Source: Aurantiacibacter spongiae (GTDB lineage: Bacteria > Pseudomonadota > Alphaproteobacteria > Sphingomonadales > Sphingomonadaceae). From it: 64,000 bases of DNA. The DNA is taken from contig NZ_RPFZ01000001.1 of the NCBI RefSeq assembly GCF_003815535.1, forward strand, positions 2,356,001 through 2,420,000, written 5' to 3'. A program made the translations under genes and the position numbers. This document shows positions 18,476-27,078 of this stretch, one piece after another (the stretch's first letter is position 1; each line of letters begins with the position of its first letter). Under the pieces are notes generated by a model. It worked only from the letters and a program-made list of their open reading frames with translations, searched no databases and was not told where the DNA came from.

Positions 18476-19096
18476 ATGGCAGAGATCGAAATCATCGAAG
18501 ACGCTGCGGACGAGGAGATCGCGGATTTCCTCGTCCGTTCGCTGTCCGGCGCGCTGGCCGCGACGGATCAGCCCGTGGCCATCAGCGTACCGGGCGGGTC
18601 GACGCCGTTCCCCATACTCGAACTGGTGGCAAAGGCCGAAATCGACTGGGCGCGCGTCACCGTCTGGCCGGGAGACGACCGCGTGGTGCCCGAAGATCAC
18701 GAGGCCAGCAATGCCGGGAAAATCCGCGCGCTGCTGGAACCCGCCGGGGCGGAGGTCGTGGCGCTGACCGTGATGGAGCAGGTGCCGCATTTCACGCTCG
18801 TGTGGCTCGGCATGGGGGCGGACGGGCACATTGCCTCGCTCTTTCCCAATACCGATCCACGCATCGACGATCCCGCCCCCGTCCGCCGCCTGACCCCCGA
18901 CCCGTTGCCGCCCGAAGCGCCGTTCGACCGCATCACGCTGACCATGCCGAGCTTGCTCGATACCGACCTGTTGATGTTCGTCATCCGGGGCGGGGACAAG
19001 CGTGCCACGTTCGACGCTGCCGCCGCGGGGGAGAGCGACCTTCCGGTGGCGCGGCTGCTTGGCGCGGCGCGGCAGAAGGTGACATGCTTCACCTGA
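18476..19096 (+). CDS. pgl: 6-phosphogluconolactonase
   Basis: 206 residues. It belongs to the glucosamine-6-phosphate isomerase/6-phosphogluconolactonase fold, with AISVPGGSTPFPIL near residue 40, WPGDDRVVPEDHEASN (about 60-80), and the family block VWLGMGADGHIASLFPNT (about 108-125). It hydrolyses 6-phosphogluconolactone in the oxidative pentose-phosphate and Entner-Doudoroff routes. It is somewhat short (usually 220-240), but the core blocks are complete. It overlaps the next gene by 13 bp. Confidence 0.9.
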   Translation: MAEIEIIEDAADEEIADFLVRSLSGALAATDQPVAISVPGGSTPFPILELVAKAEIDWARVTVWPGDDRVVPEDHEASNAGKIRALLEPAGAEVVALTVMEQVPHFTLVWLGMGADGHIASLFPNTDPRIDDPAPVRRLTPDPLPPEAPFDRITLTMPSLLDTDLLMFVIRGGDKRATFDAAAAGESDLPVARLLGAARQKVTCFT

Positions 19097-19563
19097 TCCC
19101 CGCGCGCGCCCACCGCGCGCTCATGCCGCTGGCCCACCGGGTCAGGCGGACATGGCTGCGCTGGCGCAGGCCGCAGGTCGAAGGGGTCAGCGTGGTGATC
19201 GGCGACGGGGAAGGGCGCGTGCTGCTGGTGCGCCAGTCCTACGCTACGACAAAATGGCTGCTGCCCGCCGGGGGAAAGCGGCGCGGGGAAAGCGCCGAGG
19301 ATGCTATCCGCCGCGAAATGCGCGAGGAGCTGGGTTGCGAACTCGCGCATCTTTCGCTGTTCGCCCGGCACGAGGACACGCTGCACGGCGCACCGAGCCG
19401 CACCTTCCTGTTCGCCGCCGAGGCCGCGAGCGAGGTTCGGCCCGACATGCGCGAAGTGATCGAGGCGCGGTTCTTCGCCCCGGGCGAGCTGCCAGATGCG
19501 CTCGAACGCCGGGTCCGCCCGCGACTGGCGATGCTGGAGGGCGAGCGATCAGAGCAGCGATAG
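19084..19563 (+). CDS. Nudix hydrolase
   Basis: 159 residues from the ATG at 19084, which lies inside the end of the phosphogluconolactonase gene. A canonical Nudix box is present: GGKRRGESAEDAIRREMREE, continuing LG, which fits GX5EX7REUXEEXGU. It hydrolyses a nucleoside diphosphate linked to an unknown moiety; the substrate cannot be called. A basic N-terminal stretch (AHRVRRTWLRWRRPQ) precedes the domain. The 3' end overlaps the convergent dinB gene by 15 bp. Confidence 0.88.
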   Translation: MLHLIPARAHRALMPLAHRVRRTWLRWRRPQVEGVSVVIGDGEGRVLLVRQSYATTKWLLPAGGKRRGESAEDAIRREMREELGCELAHLSLFARHEDTLHGAPSRTFLFAAEAASEVRPDMREVIEARFFAPGELPDALERRVRPRLAMLEGERSEQR

Positions 19564-20694
19564 CTGTGCCTCGTCACGCCGGCGGGGCGCATCCTCGCCT
19601 TCGCGTTCCAGATTGCTGAGCGTCAGCCCCATGAGGCGGATCGGCATGGGCAGCGGCAGCTCGTCTGCCAGGATCTCGTGCGCGATGGCGGAAAAGCGGG
19701 CCTTGTCGGTGACCGGCTGGCCGAGCGAGCGGGCGCGGGTGATGATCTGGAAATCGGTGAACTTCAGCTTCAGCGTGACCGTGCGCCCCTTCGCCTGCTT
19801 GCCCTCGATCCGCTCCCAGACGATGTCGACGATCCGGTCGAGCGTGTCGCGCAAGGCCTCGCCGGCGGAAATGTCCTCGCCGAAGGTTCGCTCTCCGCCG
19901 ATGGATTTGCGGATGCGGTTGGTGCGGACCGGCCGGAGGTCGACGCCGCGCGCCGCGCGGTAGAGATAGTCCCCGAAACTCCCGAAATGTCGGTGCAGCC
20001 AGGCGAGATCCCGCTGTGCGAGGTCCGCACCTGTCTCTATGCCCAGCCGCGCCATCTTCTCCGCCCCCTTGGGACCGACGCCGTGAAACCGACGGATGGG
20101 CAGCGACTGCACGAAGGCCGCGCCCTCTCCGGGGCGGATAACGCAGATGCCGTCGGGCTTGTTCTGGTCGCTCGCCAGCTTGGCCAGGAACTTGTTGTAG
20201 CTGACCCCCGCGCTCGCCGTCAGCTGCGTCGTCTCGCGGATCGCGCGGCGGATCTCCTGCGCGATGCGCGTGGCAGAGCCGATCCCGTGAATGTCCTCGG
20301 TCACGTCGAGATAGGCTTCATCCAGGCTCAGCGGCTCGACATGCGGCGTATGGTGATGAAAGATCGCGCGGATCTGCTCGCTCACCTCGCGATAGACGTC
20401 GAAGCGGCTCTTGCAGAAGATGAGGTCGGGGCATTTGCGTCTGGCCGTGACGCTGGGCATGGCGGAGCGCACGCCGTAGGCACGCGCCTCGTAACTCGCC
20501 GCCGCCACCACGCCGCGCCCGCTCGATCCGCCCACCGCGACGGGCTTGCCGCGCAGGTCCGGATTGTCGCGCTGCTCCACGCTGGCGAAGAAGGCGTCCA
20601 TGTCGACATGGATGATCTTGCGCAGGCCGGGTGCCTCGTCCTCCTCCTCCTGCCCGTCCGATTCTGCCGCGCGCTCGTTCATTGCGGGGGTCAT
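19549..20694 (-). CDS. dinB: DNA polymerase IV (translesion, Y-family)
   Basis: 381 residues. Catalytic carboxylates are in IIHVDMDAFFASVEQRD (palm, about residue 30) and LSLDEAYLDVTEDI (about 120). Helix-hairpin-helix and little-finger regions follow. The protein ends DEAQLSLL, close to the beta-clamp-binding consensus QL(S/D)LF. It performs error-prone lesion bypass. The N-terminus has a Glu-rich extension (ESDGQEEEDEAPG) before the conserved start, and a second Met at residue 5 is an alternative start. No clear LexA box was seen in the short gap to the divergent exporter. Confidence 0.95.
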   Translation of the reverse strand: MTPAMNERAAESDGQEEEDEAPGLRKIIHVDMDAFFASVEQRDNPDLRGKPVAVGGSSGRGVVAAASYEARAYGVRSAMPSVTARRKCPDLIFCKSRFDVYREVSEQIRAIFHHHTPHVEPLSLDEAYLDVTEDIHGIGSATRIAQEIRRAIRETTQLTASAGVSYNKFLAKLASDQNKPDGICVIRPGEGAAFVQSLPIRRFHGVGPKGAEKMARLGIETGADLAQRDLAWLHRHFGSFGDYLYRAARGVDLRPVRTNRIRKSIGGERTFGEDISAGEALRDTLDRIVDIVWERIEGKQAKGRTVTLKLKFTDFQIITRARSLGQPVTDKARFSAIAHEILADELPLPMPIRLMGLTLSNLEREGEDAPRRRDEAQLSLL

Positions 20695-20750
20695 GATAGC
20701 GGGGGAGGTTGCAAATCGGAACCTTTCGCGCCACCTGCCGCTTTGTGCAG

Positions 20751-22025
20751 ATGCGAAGAGAAATCACCGGCAGCGGGCCCGACGAAACCCGACCCAGCGC
20801 CGCCGCCGCGCCCGCCCGCCGGCTGGGCGAGCGCGAACTGATCGCCATGATGGCCCTGCTGATGGCGCTCAACGCCCTCGGCATCGACGCCATTCTCCCC
20901 GCCCTTGACGAGCTGGCGCGCACGCTGGGCGCGGAAGGGAACAACCGCCAGTTCATCGTCGGCAGCTACCTGTTCGCGGTCGGTATCGGCAATCTGTGGC
21001 CGGGCGCCTTTGCCGACAGATTCGGGCGGCGGCCGATCCTGTTCGCCGGACTGGGCATCTACATCGCGCTGTCGCTGGCCTGCGTGTTCGTGACCGATTT
21101 TACCACGCTGATCGTGCTGCGCGCCGTTCAGGGGCTGGGCGCGGCAGCGATCATCGTGCTGCCGCCCGCAATCATCCGCGACCGGGTGGGCGGCGACAAG
21201 ATGGCCCGGATGATGAGCCTGATCTTCGTGATCTTCCTGCTGGTGCCGGCCATCGCGCCGAGCATCGGGCAGGGTATTCTCGCGCTGTTCGGCAACTGGC
21301 GCTGGATCTTCGTCGCCACCGCCGCGGCGGCGAGCGCCATGGGGCTGTGGGTGTGGTTCCGCCTGCCCGAGACGCTGGACGAGAAGGACCGCCAGCCGAT
21401 TCGTGTCGCGGTCATCGCGCGCAACATGCGCAAGGCGGTGACGTTGCGCACCACGGTGGGCTACACGCTCGGCAGCGCGCTGGTGTTCGGCGGGCTGTTC
21501 GGCTTCATCAACTCCAGTCAGCAACTGATTGGCGAGGCGTTCGGCGCCGGCGATGCCTTCCCGATGATTTTCGCCATCTGCGCGGGCTGCATGGCGGTGG
21601 CAAGCTGGTCCAATTCGCGCATCGTGGAACGCTACGGCGCCCGCCGGGTCAGCCACATCGCGCTGTTCGGCTTCATCATCGTCGCGGCCCTGCAATTGTG
21701 GTTCGCCAACCAGCCGGACGAAACGCTGTGGACCTTCGTGCCGCTGATGGCCGCCAATATGAGCCTGCTCGGATTCATAGGCGCCAATTTCGGCTCGATC
21801 GCGCTGCAACCCTTCAAGCAGATCGCCGGGGCCGCGTCCTCGGCCCAGGGCTTTCTGCGCATGTCGAGCGGCGCGGCGCTCGGCGCGGCGATCGGCTACG
21901 CCTATGACGGCACCGCGCGCCCGCTGGCCACCGCGCTGCTCGTGACCGCGACGCTCAGCCTGATCTTCGTGCTGTTTTCCGAACGCGGGGAACTGTTCGG
22001 TCCGCCGCGGCCCGAGGCCGAGTGA
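20751..22025 (+). CDS. MFS drug-resistance transporter, Bcr/CflA type
   Basis: About 424 residues with 12 predicted membrane helices. Motif A is seen in GAFADRFGRRPILFAGLG between helices 2 and 3. The first helix, LIAMMALLMALNALGIDAIL, resembles Bcr/CflA drug-proton antiporters, so it probably exports a small toxic compound. The start is uncertain: the frame is open from a TTG at 20709, but the ATG at 20751 is the first conventional codon, and neither has a well-placed ribosome-binding site. Its stop overlaps the GTG of glpD (GTGA). Confidence 0.85.
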   Translation: MRREITGSGPDETRPSAAAAPARRLGERELIAMMALLMALNALGIDAILPALDELARTLGAEGNNRQFIVGSYLFAVGIGNLWPGAFADRFGRRPILFAGLGIYIALSLACVFVTDFTTLIVLRAVQGLGAAAIIVLPPAIIRDRVGGDKMARMMSLIFVIFLLVPAIAPSIGQGILALFGNWRWIFVATAAAASAMGLWVWFRLPETLDEKDRQPIRVAVIARNMRKAVTLRTTVGYTLGSALVFGGLFGFINSSQQLIGEAFGAGDAFPMIFAICAGCMAVASWSNSRIVERYGARRVSHIALFGFIIVAALQLWFANQPDETLWTFVPLMAANMSLLGFIGANFGSIALQPFKQIAGAASSAQGFLRMSSGAALGAAIGYAYDGTARPLATALLVTATLSLIFVLFSERGELFGPPRPEAE

Positions 22026-23494
22026 CCGCCACCTTCGACATCGCCGTGATCGGCGGCGGTGTGAACGGCGCAGGCGTAGCGCGCGATGCTGCCGGGCGCG
22101 GGGCGAAGGTATTGCTGCTGGAAGCGGACGACCTGGCGAGCGGCACGTCGTCGAGGTCGAGCAAGCTCGTCCACGGCGGCCTGCGCTATCTCGAATACCG
22201 CGAATTCGCGCTGGTGCGCGAGGCGCTGGGGGAACGCGAGACGCTGTGGTCGATCGCACCGCACATCGTGTGGCCAATGCGCTTCGTGCTGCCGGTGACC
22301 CGGGGTATGCGCCCGCGCTGGATGCTGCGCGCCGGACTGTTCCTTTACGACAGGCTCGGCGGGAAGAGCGCCCTGCCGCCCGCGCGCCCGGTGAAGCTGG
22401 CCGATCATCCGGCCGGCGCGCATCTGGCGGGAGCGCCGCCGCGCGGCTTTGCCTATTCGGATTGTTGGGTCGACGATTCCCGGCTTGTCGTGCTGAACGC
22501 GAAGGACGCCGCCCGGCGTGGGGGCAGCGTGCTGACCCGCCGCCGCGTCACCGCCGCGCGCCGGGAGGGCGCAAGCTGGCGGATCGAGGCGGGCAGCGAA
22601 AGCTTCACCGCCCGCGCCATCGTCAATGCGGCGGGTCCGGCAGCCGACGATGTCGCGCTGTTGACCGGCGAACGCCCCGCTTTCGGGATTCGCCGCGTGC
22701 GCGGATCGCACATCGTGGTGCCGCGCCAGTTCGATCACGACTTCGCCTACATCCTGCAACTGCCCGACACGCGCGTGATGTTCGTCCTGCCCTACGAGCG
22801 CGACTTCACCCTGATTGGCACGACGGACGCCGATCACGAGGGCGAGCTTGGCGACGTGCGTGCCAGCGAGAGCGAGATCGCCTATCTGCTCACCGGTTTT
22901 CGCCGTCATTTCGATCTGCCCCTGCCGCGCGAGAAGGTGGTTCAGGCCTTTGCCGGCGTGCGCGCGCTCGTCGCCGACGGCACGGGCCGGCCCGAGGCGG
23001 CGACTCGCGGATACCGGCTGTCCCTGTCCGATCCGGGGGAGGGCGCGCCGATGCTTGGTATCTATGGCGGCAAGATCACCAGCTACCGCGCCGTGGCGCA
23101 GGAGTCTCTGGACATGCTGGCCGCCCGGCTCGATGGCTTGGCGCAGCAGCACTGGACCGGCGACGAACCGCTGCCCGGCGGCGACTTCGCGCGGGGCGGA
23201 CAGCATCTGCTGGTGCGCGAACTGGCGGCGGAATATCCGTTCCTGTCGGGCGACGACGCGCTGCGCATCGCGCGCGCCTACGGCCTCGACGCGCTCGACT
23301 GGCTGGGCGGGGCGACAACGCGCGCCGATCTGGGCCGGGATTTCGGCTGCGGCCTGAGCGAGGCGGAAGTGGATTACCTGCGCCGCGAGGAATGGGCGCA
23401 AACCGCCGAGGACGTGCTCTGGCGACGGAGTAAGCTGGGCCTGCGGATGGATGCCGAACAGCGCGACGGATTGCGGGACTATCTGGGCGGATAG
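22022..23494 (+). CDS. glpD: Aerobic glycerol-3-phosphate dehydrogenase
   Basis: 490 residues. The FAD-binding Rossmann motif is FDIAVIGGGVNGAGVARDAA, followed by the family block SSRSSKLVHGGLRYLEYREF (about 45-65) and a C-terminal DAO_C domain. It oxidises sn-glycerol-3-phosphate to dihydroxyacetone phosphate at the inner membrane and passes electrons to quinone. The GTG start is inside a GTGA overlap with the exporter gene. No glycerol kinase or facilitator is nearby, so it probably serves phospholipid-derived glycerol-3-phosphate. Confidence 0.95.
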   Translation: MTATFDIAVIGGGVNGAGVARDAAGRGAKVLLLEADDLASGTSSRSSKLVHGGLRYLEYREFALVREALGERETLWSIAPHIVWPMRFVLPVTRGMRPRWMLRAGLFLYDRLGGKSALPPARPVKLADHPAGAHLAGAPPRGFAYSDCWVDDSRLVVLNAKDAARRGGSVLTRRRVTAARREGASWRIEAGSESFTARAIVNAAGPAADDVALLTGERPAFGIRRVRGSHIVVPRQFDHDFAYILQLPDTRVMFVLPYERDFTLIGTTDADHEGELGDVRASESEIAYLLTGFRRHFDLPLPREKVVQAFAGVRALVADGTGRPEAATRGYRLSLSDPGEGAPMLGIYGGKITSYRAVAQESLDMLAARLDGLAQQHWTGDEPLPGGDFARGGQHLLVRELAAEYPFLSGDDALRIARAYGLDALDWLGGATTRADLGRDFGCGLSEAEVDYLRREEWAQTAEDVLWRRSKLGLRMDAEQRDGLRDYLGG

Positions 23495-23522
23495 GTCCGC
23501 CCGGCGCGGGGACGGGGGCGCG

Positions 23523-25391
23523 CTACTTCGCCGCCTCGACCCGCACCAGCAGCGTCTCGACCTGCACCTGCGCGCCCTCGCTGGCCGACAGGTCCGCCAC
23601 CACCCCGTCGAACGGTGCCGTCAACGCGTGTTCCATCTTCATCGCCTCGAGCACCAGCAGTCGCTGGCCTGCCTCCACCGTGTCGCCTTCGGCCACGTCC
23701 ACCGACAGCACCTTGCCCGGCATCGGCGCCAGGATCGCGCCATCGCCCGCCGCCGCCGCGCCGCCGCCGCGCGCCTCCCGGGCGAACTCGAAGCTCTGCC
23801 CGTCAGCGAAGACGAGAGTCCGGGTATCCTCGACGAACCCGGTGGCGTGTGCCGCGTCGCGTTCACCCGTCACCGCCAGCGTCCGGCTCTCGCCCTTGTG
23901 GAACAGGGTCGCGGCTATGCGCGGATCGGCGTTCAGGCGGAAACCGCTGGCGGCGGGGGCGGTGTCGTCGATGGCGTCGAGCACGGTGAAATCGGCCGCA
24001 GCTTGCCAGATCGCGTCGTTGGGTTCGGCATCGCCGACCAACCGCTCCAGCTTGCGTTCGATGAAGCCGGTGTCCAGATGGCCCTCGAGGAAGTCGTCCT
24101 CCAGCAGCGCGTTGGCGAGGAAGGCGGCGTTGGTTTTCACCGGCCAGACTTCCACGCCCTCGCAGATGTCCGCCAGCGCCTCGACCGCATCCTCGCGCGT
24201 CTCGCGCCAGACCACCAGCTTGGCGATCATCGGGTCGTAGTCGGGGGAAATCGTGTCGCCCTCGCTCACGCCCGTCTCGATACGCCCTCTTGTGCCGAGG
24301 TCGAAATGATCGAGCGGGCCGGTCGAGGGCAGGAAGCCAGACGAAGGATCCTCGGCATACAGCCGCGCTTCGATGGCATGACCTTCGATGGCAAGGTCGT
24401 CCTGCGACAGCGGGATCGCCTCGCCCGCCGCCACGCGCAGCTGCCATTCCACCAGATCGACCCCGGTGATCTCCTCGGTGACGGGATGTTCGACCTGGAG
24501 CCGTGTGTTCATCTCCATGAAGAAGATGCGGTCCGCGCGCAGCCCTTCGCTGGCGTCGGCGATGAACTCGATCGTGCCCGCGCCCTCGTAATCGACCGCC
24601 TTGGCGGCGCGCACGGCGGCGGCGCAGATTTCCTCGCGCGTCGCCTCGTCCATGCCGGGGGCGGGGGCTTCCTCGATCACCTTCTGATGGCGGCGCTGGA
24701 GCGAGCAGTCGCGTTCGAACAGGTGCACGACGTTGCCGTGGCTGTCGCCGAACACCTGCACCTCGATATGGCGGGGCGAGGTGATCCACTTCTCGAGGAT
24801 CACGTCGTCATTGCCGAAGCTGGCCTTGGCCTCGCGCCGGCAGGATTGCAGCGCGGCGTCGAAATCCGCGGCGGCATCGACCTTGCGCATTCCCTTGCCG
24901 CCGCCGCCCGCGACCGCCTTGATGAGTACCGGATAGCCGATCGCGTCGGCCTCCTGCTTCAGGCGCTCGGCGCTTTGGTCCTCGCCGTCATAGCCGGGGG
25001 TGACAGGCACGCCCGCCCCGCGCATCAGCTTCTTGGCGGCGTCCTTCAGCCCCATCGCGCGGATCGAGGAGGGCGGGGCGCCGACCCAGATCAGCCCCGC
25101 CTCCTGCACCGCCTCGGCGAACCCGGCGTTCTCCGACAGGAAGCCGTAGCCCGGATGGATCGCCTGCGCCCCGGTTTGCTTTGCGGCGGCGATGATCCTC
25201 TCGCCCACCAGATAGCTTTCGGCCGCGGGCGGGGGGCCGATATGCACGGCCTCGTCGGCGGAGCGGACATGCAGCGCGTTCGCGTCGGCATCGGAATGGA
25301 CCGCGACCGTGGCGAGGCCCATCTTCCGGGCGGTGCGGATGATGCGGCAGGCGATCTCGCCGCGATTGGCAATCAGGAGCTTGTCGAACAT
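23523..25391 (-). CDS. Biotin-dependent acyl-CoA carboxylase alpha subunit (biotin carboxylase plus biotinyl carrier)
   Basis: 622 residues. The N-terminal biotin carboxylase domain has MFDKLLIANRGEIACRIIRT, the glycine-rich ATP loop AGGGGKGMRKV (about 160) and EMNTRLQVEHPVTEE (about 285). The C-terminal biotinyl domain carries VLEAMKMEHALTAPFDG, with the biotinylated Lys in AMKM. It matches alpha subunits of propionyl-, methylcrotonyl- or geranyl-CoA carboxylases; sequence alone does not tell which. No carboxyltransferase beta subunit is in the window. It is the last gene of the carotenoid operon, coupled to crtB by TGATG, an unusual place for it. Confidence 0.92.
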   Translation of the reverse strand: MFDKLLIANRGEIACRIIRTARKMGLATVAVHSDADANALHVRSADEAVHIGPPPAAESYLVGERIIAAAKQTGAQAIHPGYGFLSENAGFAEAVQEAGLIWVGAPPSSIRAMGLKDAAKKLMRGAGVPVTPGYDGEDQSAERLKQEADAIGYPVLIKAVAGGGGKGMRKVDAAADFDAALQSCRREAKASFGNDDVILEKWITSPRHIEVQVFGDSHGNVVHLFERDCSLQRRHQKVIEEAPAPGMDEATREEICAAAVRAAKAVDYEGAGTIEFIADASEGLRADRIFFMEMNTRLQVEHPVTEEITGVDLVEWQLRVAAGEAIPLSQDDLAIEGHAIEARLYAEDPSSGFLPSTGPLDHFDLGTRGRIETGVSEGDTISPDYDPMIAKLVVWRETREDAVEALADICEGVEVWPVKTNAAFLANALLEDDFLEGHLDTGFIERKLERLVGDAEPNDAIWQAAADFTVLDAIDDTAPAASGFRLNADPRIAATLFHKGESRTLAVTGERDAAHATGFVEDTRTLVFADGQSFEFAREARGGGAAAAGDGAILAPMPGKVLSVDVAEGDTVEAGQRLLVLEAMKMEHALTAPFDGVVADLSASEGAQVQVETLLVRVEAAK

Positions 25392-26500
25392 CAATCCTCC
25401 TTGCGGCGCACGTCCTCGTCGCGCAAGGGGGTGTTCGGCACGCCCGCGACCGGGCCCGCCATCCGCGCCATGACGAGCAGCTTGCCGCGGTCCCATTCGG
25501 GCAGGCGCGCCGGCTCCCACGAGCCGGAAATTGCCTCGCGGAAGGCCGAGGCGACGTGGCCCAGCTTCTCGAAATAGCCGATATGCACGCGGTGGTCCCA
25601 GGCGAGTTCGGCCTGCTGCACCACCTCGCGCCCGATCGCGCCGTAGATGTTGGCCGCGGCCAGCACCGCCCAGCGCTGCCGGAAGGTCAGCCGCCCCGCG
25701 CCCAGCCGCGCCGCCGCCTCGTGCCGCTCCGCCATGGCGACGAGCCGGCGCACCAGCGTCACCAGCTCCTTGCGGTATCTCGGCTTCATATGCTGGCCGG
25801 GCGGGATGTCGTATTCGGCCAGCCATTCCTCGGGCAGATAGCACCGGCCCGCGGCGTCGTCCTCGGCGATGTCGCGGGCAATGTTGTTGAGCTGGAAGGA
25901 CAGGCCGAGGTCGCAGGCGCGGTCGAGCGTATCGCCCGCGTCGGCCGGCACGCCCATGATGCGGGCCATCATCACCCCGACCGCCCCGGCCACATGGTAG
26001 CAATAGCGCATCATGTCGCCCTCGGTCCGCGGACGCCAGCCCGCCGCGTCGAGCGCGAAGCCGTCGATCACGTCATCCGCCATGTCGGGTGTCAGGCGCG
26101 CCTCGCTCGCCACCTGGCCCAGCGCGTCGAACGCGATGTCGGCGGTCGGCTGTCCGTCCATCGCCCGGTGCGTGAGGACGCGGATCGCCTCGACCCGGTC
26201 TTCCGGCGACGATCTCGACAGGTCGAGTTCCTCCGCGGGCCGCATTCCGTGGTCCTGCCCGTCGGCGATGTCGTCGCAGCGCCGGCACCAGGCGTAGAGC
26301 ATGTGCGACCGGTCGCGCGTGTCCTTGTCGAACAGCATGGACGCGACGGTGAAACTCTTCGAGCCCTTGCGGATCGCTTCGCGACTGCGCCGCACCAGCG
26401 CCTCGCGCGAGCGGCCGCCGCCCATCTGGCGGGGCGTCATCTTCACCACCTGGCTGGCGACCAGCGGCCGGGGACGGACCTTCTTGACGCCCTTCTTCAC
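25391..26500 (-). CDS. crtB: 15-cis-phytoene synthase
   Basis: 369 residues. Both Asp-rich, magnesium-binding motifs of squalene/phytoene synthases are present: YAWCRRCDDIADGQD (about 90) and NNIARDIAEDDAAGRCYLPE (about 195). It condenses two geranylgeranyl diphosphates to phytoene, the first committed carotenoid step. The GTG start at 26500 sits in a GTGA overlap with the upstream LOG gene. This gives a basic N-terminal leader (KKGVKKVRPRP) longer than usual; a later start at MTPRQMGGG (about residue 21) is possible. Its stop overlaps the start of the carboxylase gene. Confidence 0.93.
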   Translation of the reverse strand: MKKGVKKVRPRPLVASQVVKMTPRQMGGGRSREALVRRSREAIRKGSKSFTVASMLFDKDTRDRSHMLYAWCRRCDDIADGQDHGMRPAEELDLSRSSPEDRVEAIRVLTHRAMDGQPTADIAFDALGQVASEARLTPDMADDVIDGFALDAAGWRPRTEGDMMRYCYHVAGAVGVMMARIMGVPADAGDTLDRACDLGLSFQLNNIARDIAEDDAAGRCYLPEEWLAEYDIPPGQHMKPRYRKELVTLVRRLVAMAERHEAAARLGAGRLTFRQRWAVLAAANIYGAIGREVVQQAELAWDHRVHIGYFEKLGHVASAFREAISGSWEPARLPEWDRGKLLVMARMAGPVAGVPNTPLRDEDVRRKED

Positions 26501-27078
26501 AGTTCGCTCGCGCGCATCTGGGTGATCGTGGTGGCAGGTGTGTGGTCGGCCATGCGGCTCAGCAGTTCCTCGATAGTCTCGCCCACGATCATGATGCCGC
26601 GGTGTGCTTCCCTGACAAAGCCGGTTTCGGCCATATGCCGGTTAAAAGCCACGAGGCCGTCATAATATCCAAAAGCGTTCAACAAACCGACCGGCTTGGC
26701 GTGGTAGCCGAGCTGCGCCCAGCTGACCGCTTCCCACAATTCGTCCATTGTGCCCACGCCGCCGGGCAGGGTGACGAAGCCGTCCGACAGATCGGTGAAG
26801 GCCTGCTTGCGCTGGTGCATGGTCTGGACCACGTGCAGTTCGGTGCAGTCGCGATTGGCCACCTCCATGTCGACGAGCGCCTGCGGGATGACGCCGATCA
26901 CTTCGCCGCCCGCAGCCAACGCCGCATTGGCGATGGCCCCCATCAGCCCGGCCTTGCCGCCGCCATAGACGACGCCGATGCCCCGTTCGGCCAGCGCTGC
27001 GCCGACCTCGCGCGCCAGTTCCATGTAGCGCGGATCGGCCGGCGTGGCGGAGCCGCAATAGATGGCGAGGCGGTTCAC
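26497..27078 (-). CDS. LOG-family nucleotide phosphoribohydrolase-like protein (TIGR00730)
   Basis: 193 residues from a GTG at 27078, chosen because it lies in a GTGA overlap with crtI and begins the conserved NRLAIYCGSATPADP. The family signature PGGVGTMDELWEAVSWAQLG (about 95-115) and GVVYGGGKAGLMGAIANAAL (about 35-55) identify the LOG/lysine-decarboxylase-like fold. Characterised members release free bases from nucleoside 5'-monophosphates, including cytokinin activation in plants and some bacteria. It sits between crtI and crtB with overlaps on both sides, so it must be co-translated with carotenoid enzymes. Why is not known. Confidence 0.9.
   Translation of the reverse strand: MNRLAIYCGSATPADPRYMELAREVGAALAERGIGVVYGGGKAGLMGAIANAALAAGGEVIGVIPQALVDMEVANRDCTELHVVQTMHQRKQAFTDLSDGFVTLPGGVGTMDELWEAVSWAQLGYHAKPVGLLNAFGYYDGLVAFNRHMAETGFVREAHRGIMIVGETIEELLSRMADHTPATTITQMRASEL

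Noticed and set aside
20691..22277. 528-codon minus-strand frame opposite the exporter
   Set aside because: Arg/His/Asp-rich low-complexity shadow; the exporter frame shows 12 helices and motif A.
23451..25577. 708-codon plus-strand frame opposite the carboxylase subunit
   Set aside because: Shadow of a conserved gene whose ATP-grasp and biotin motifs are intact on the minus strand.
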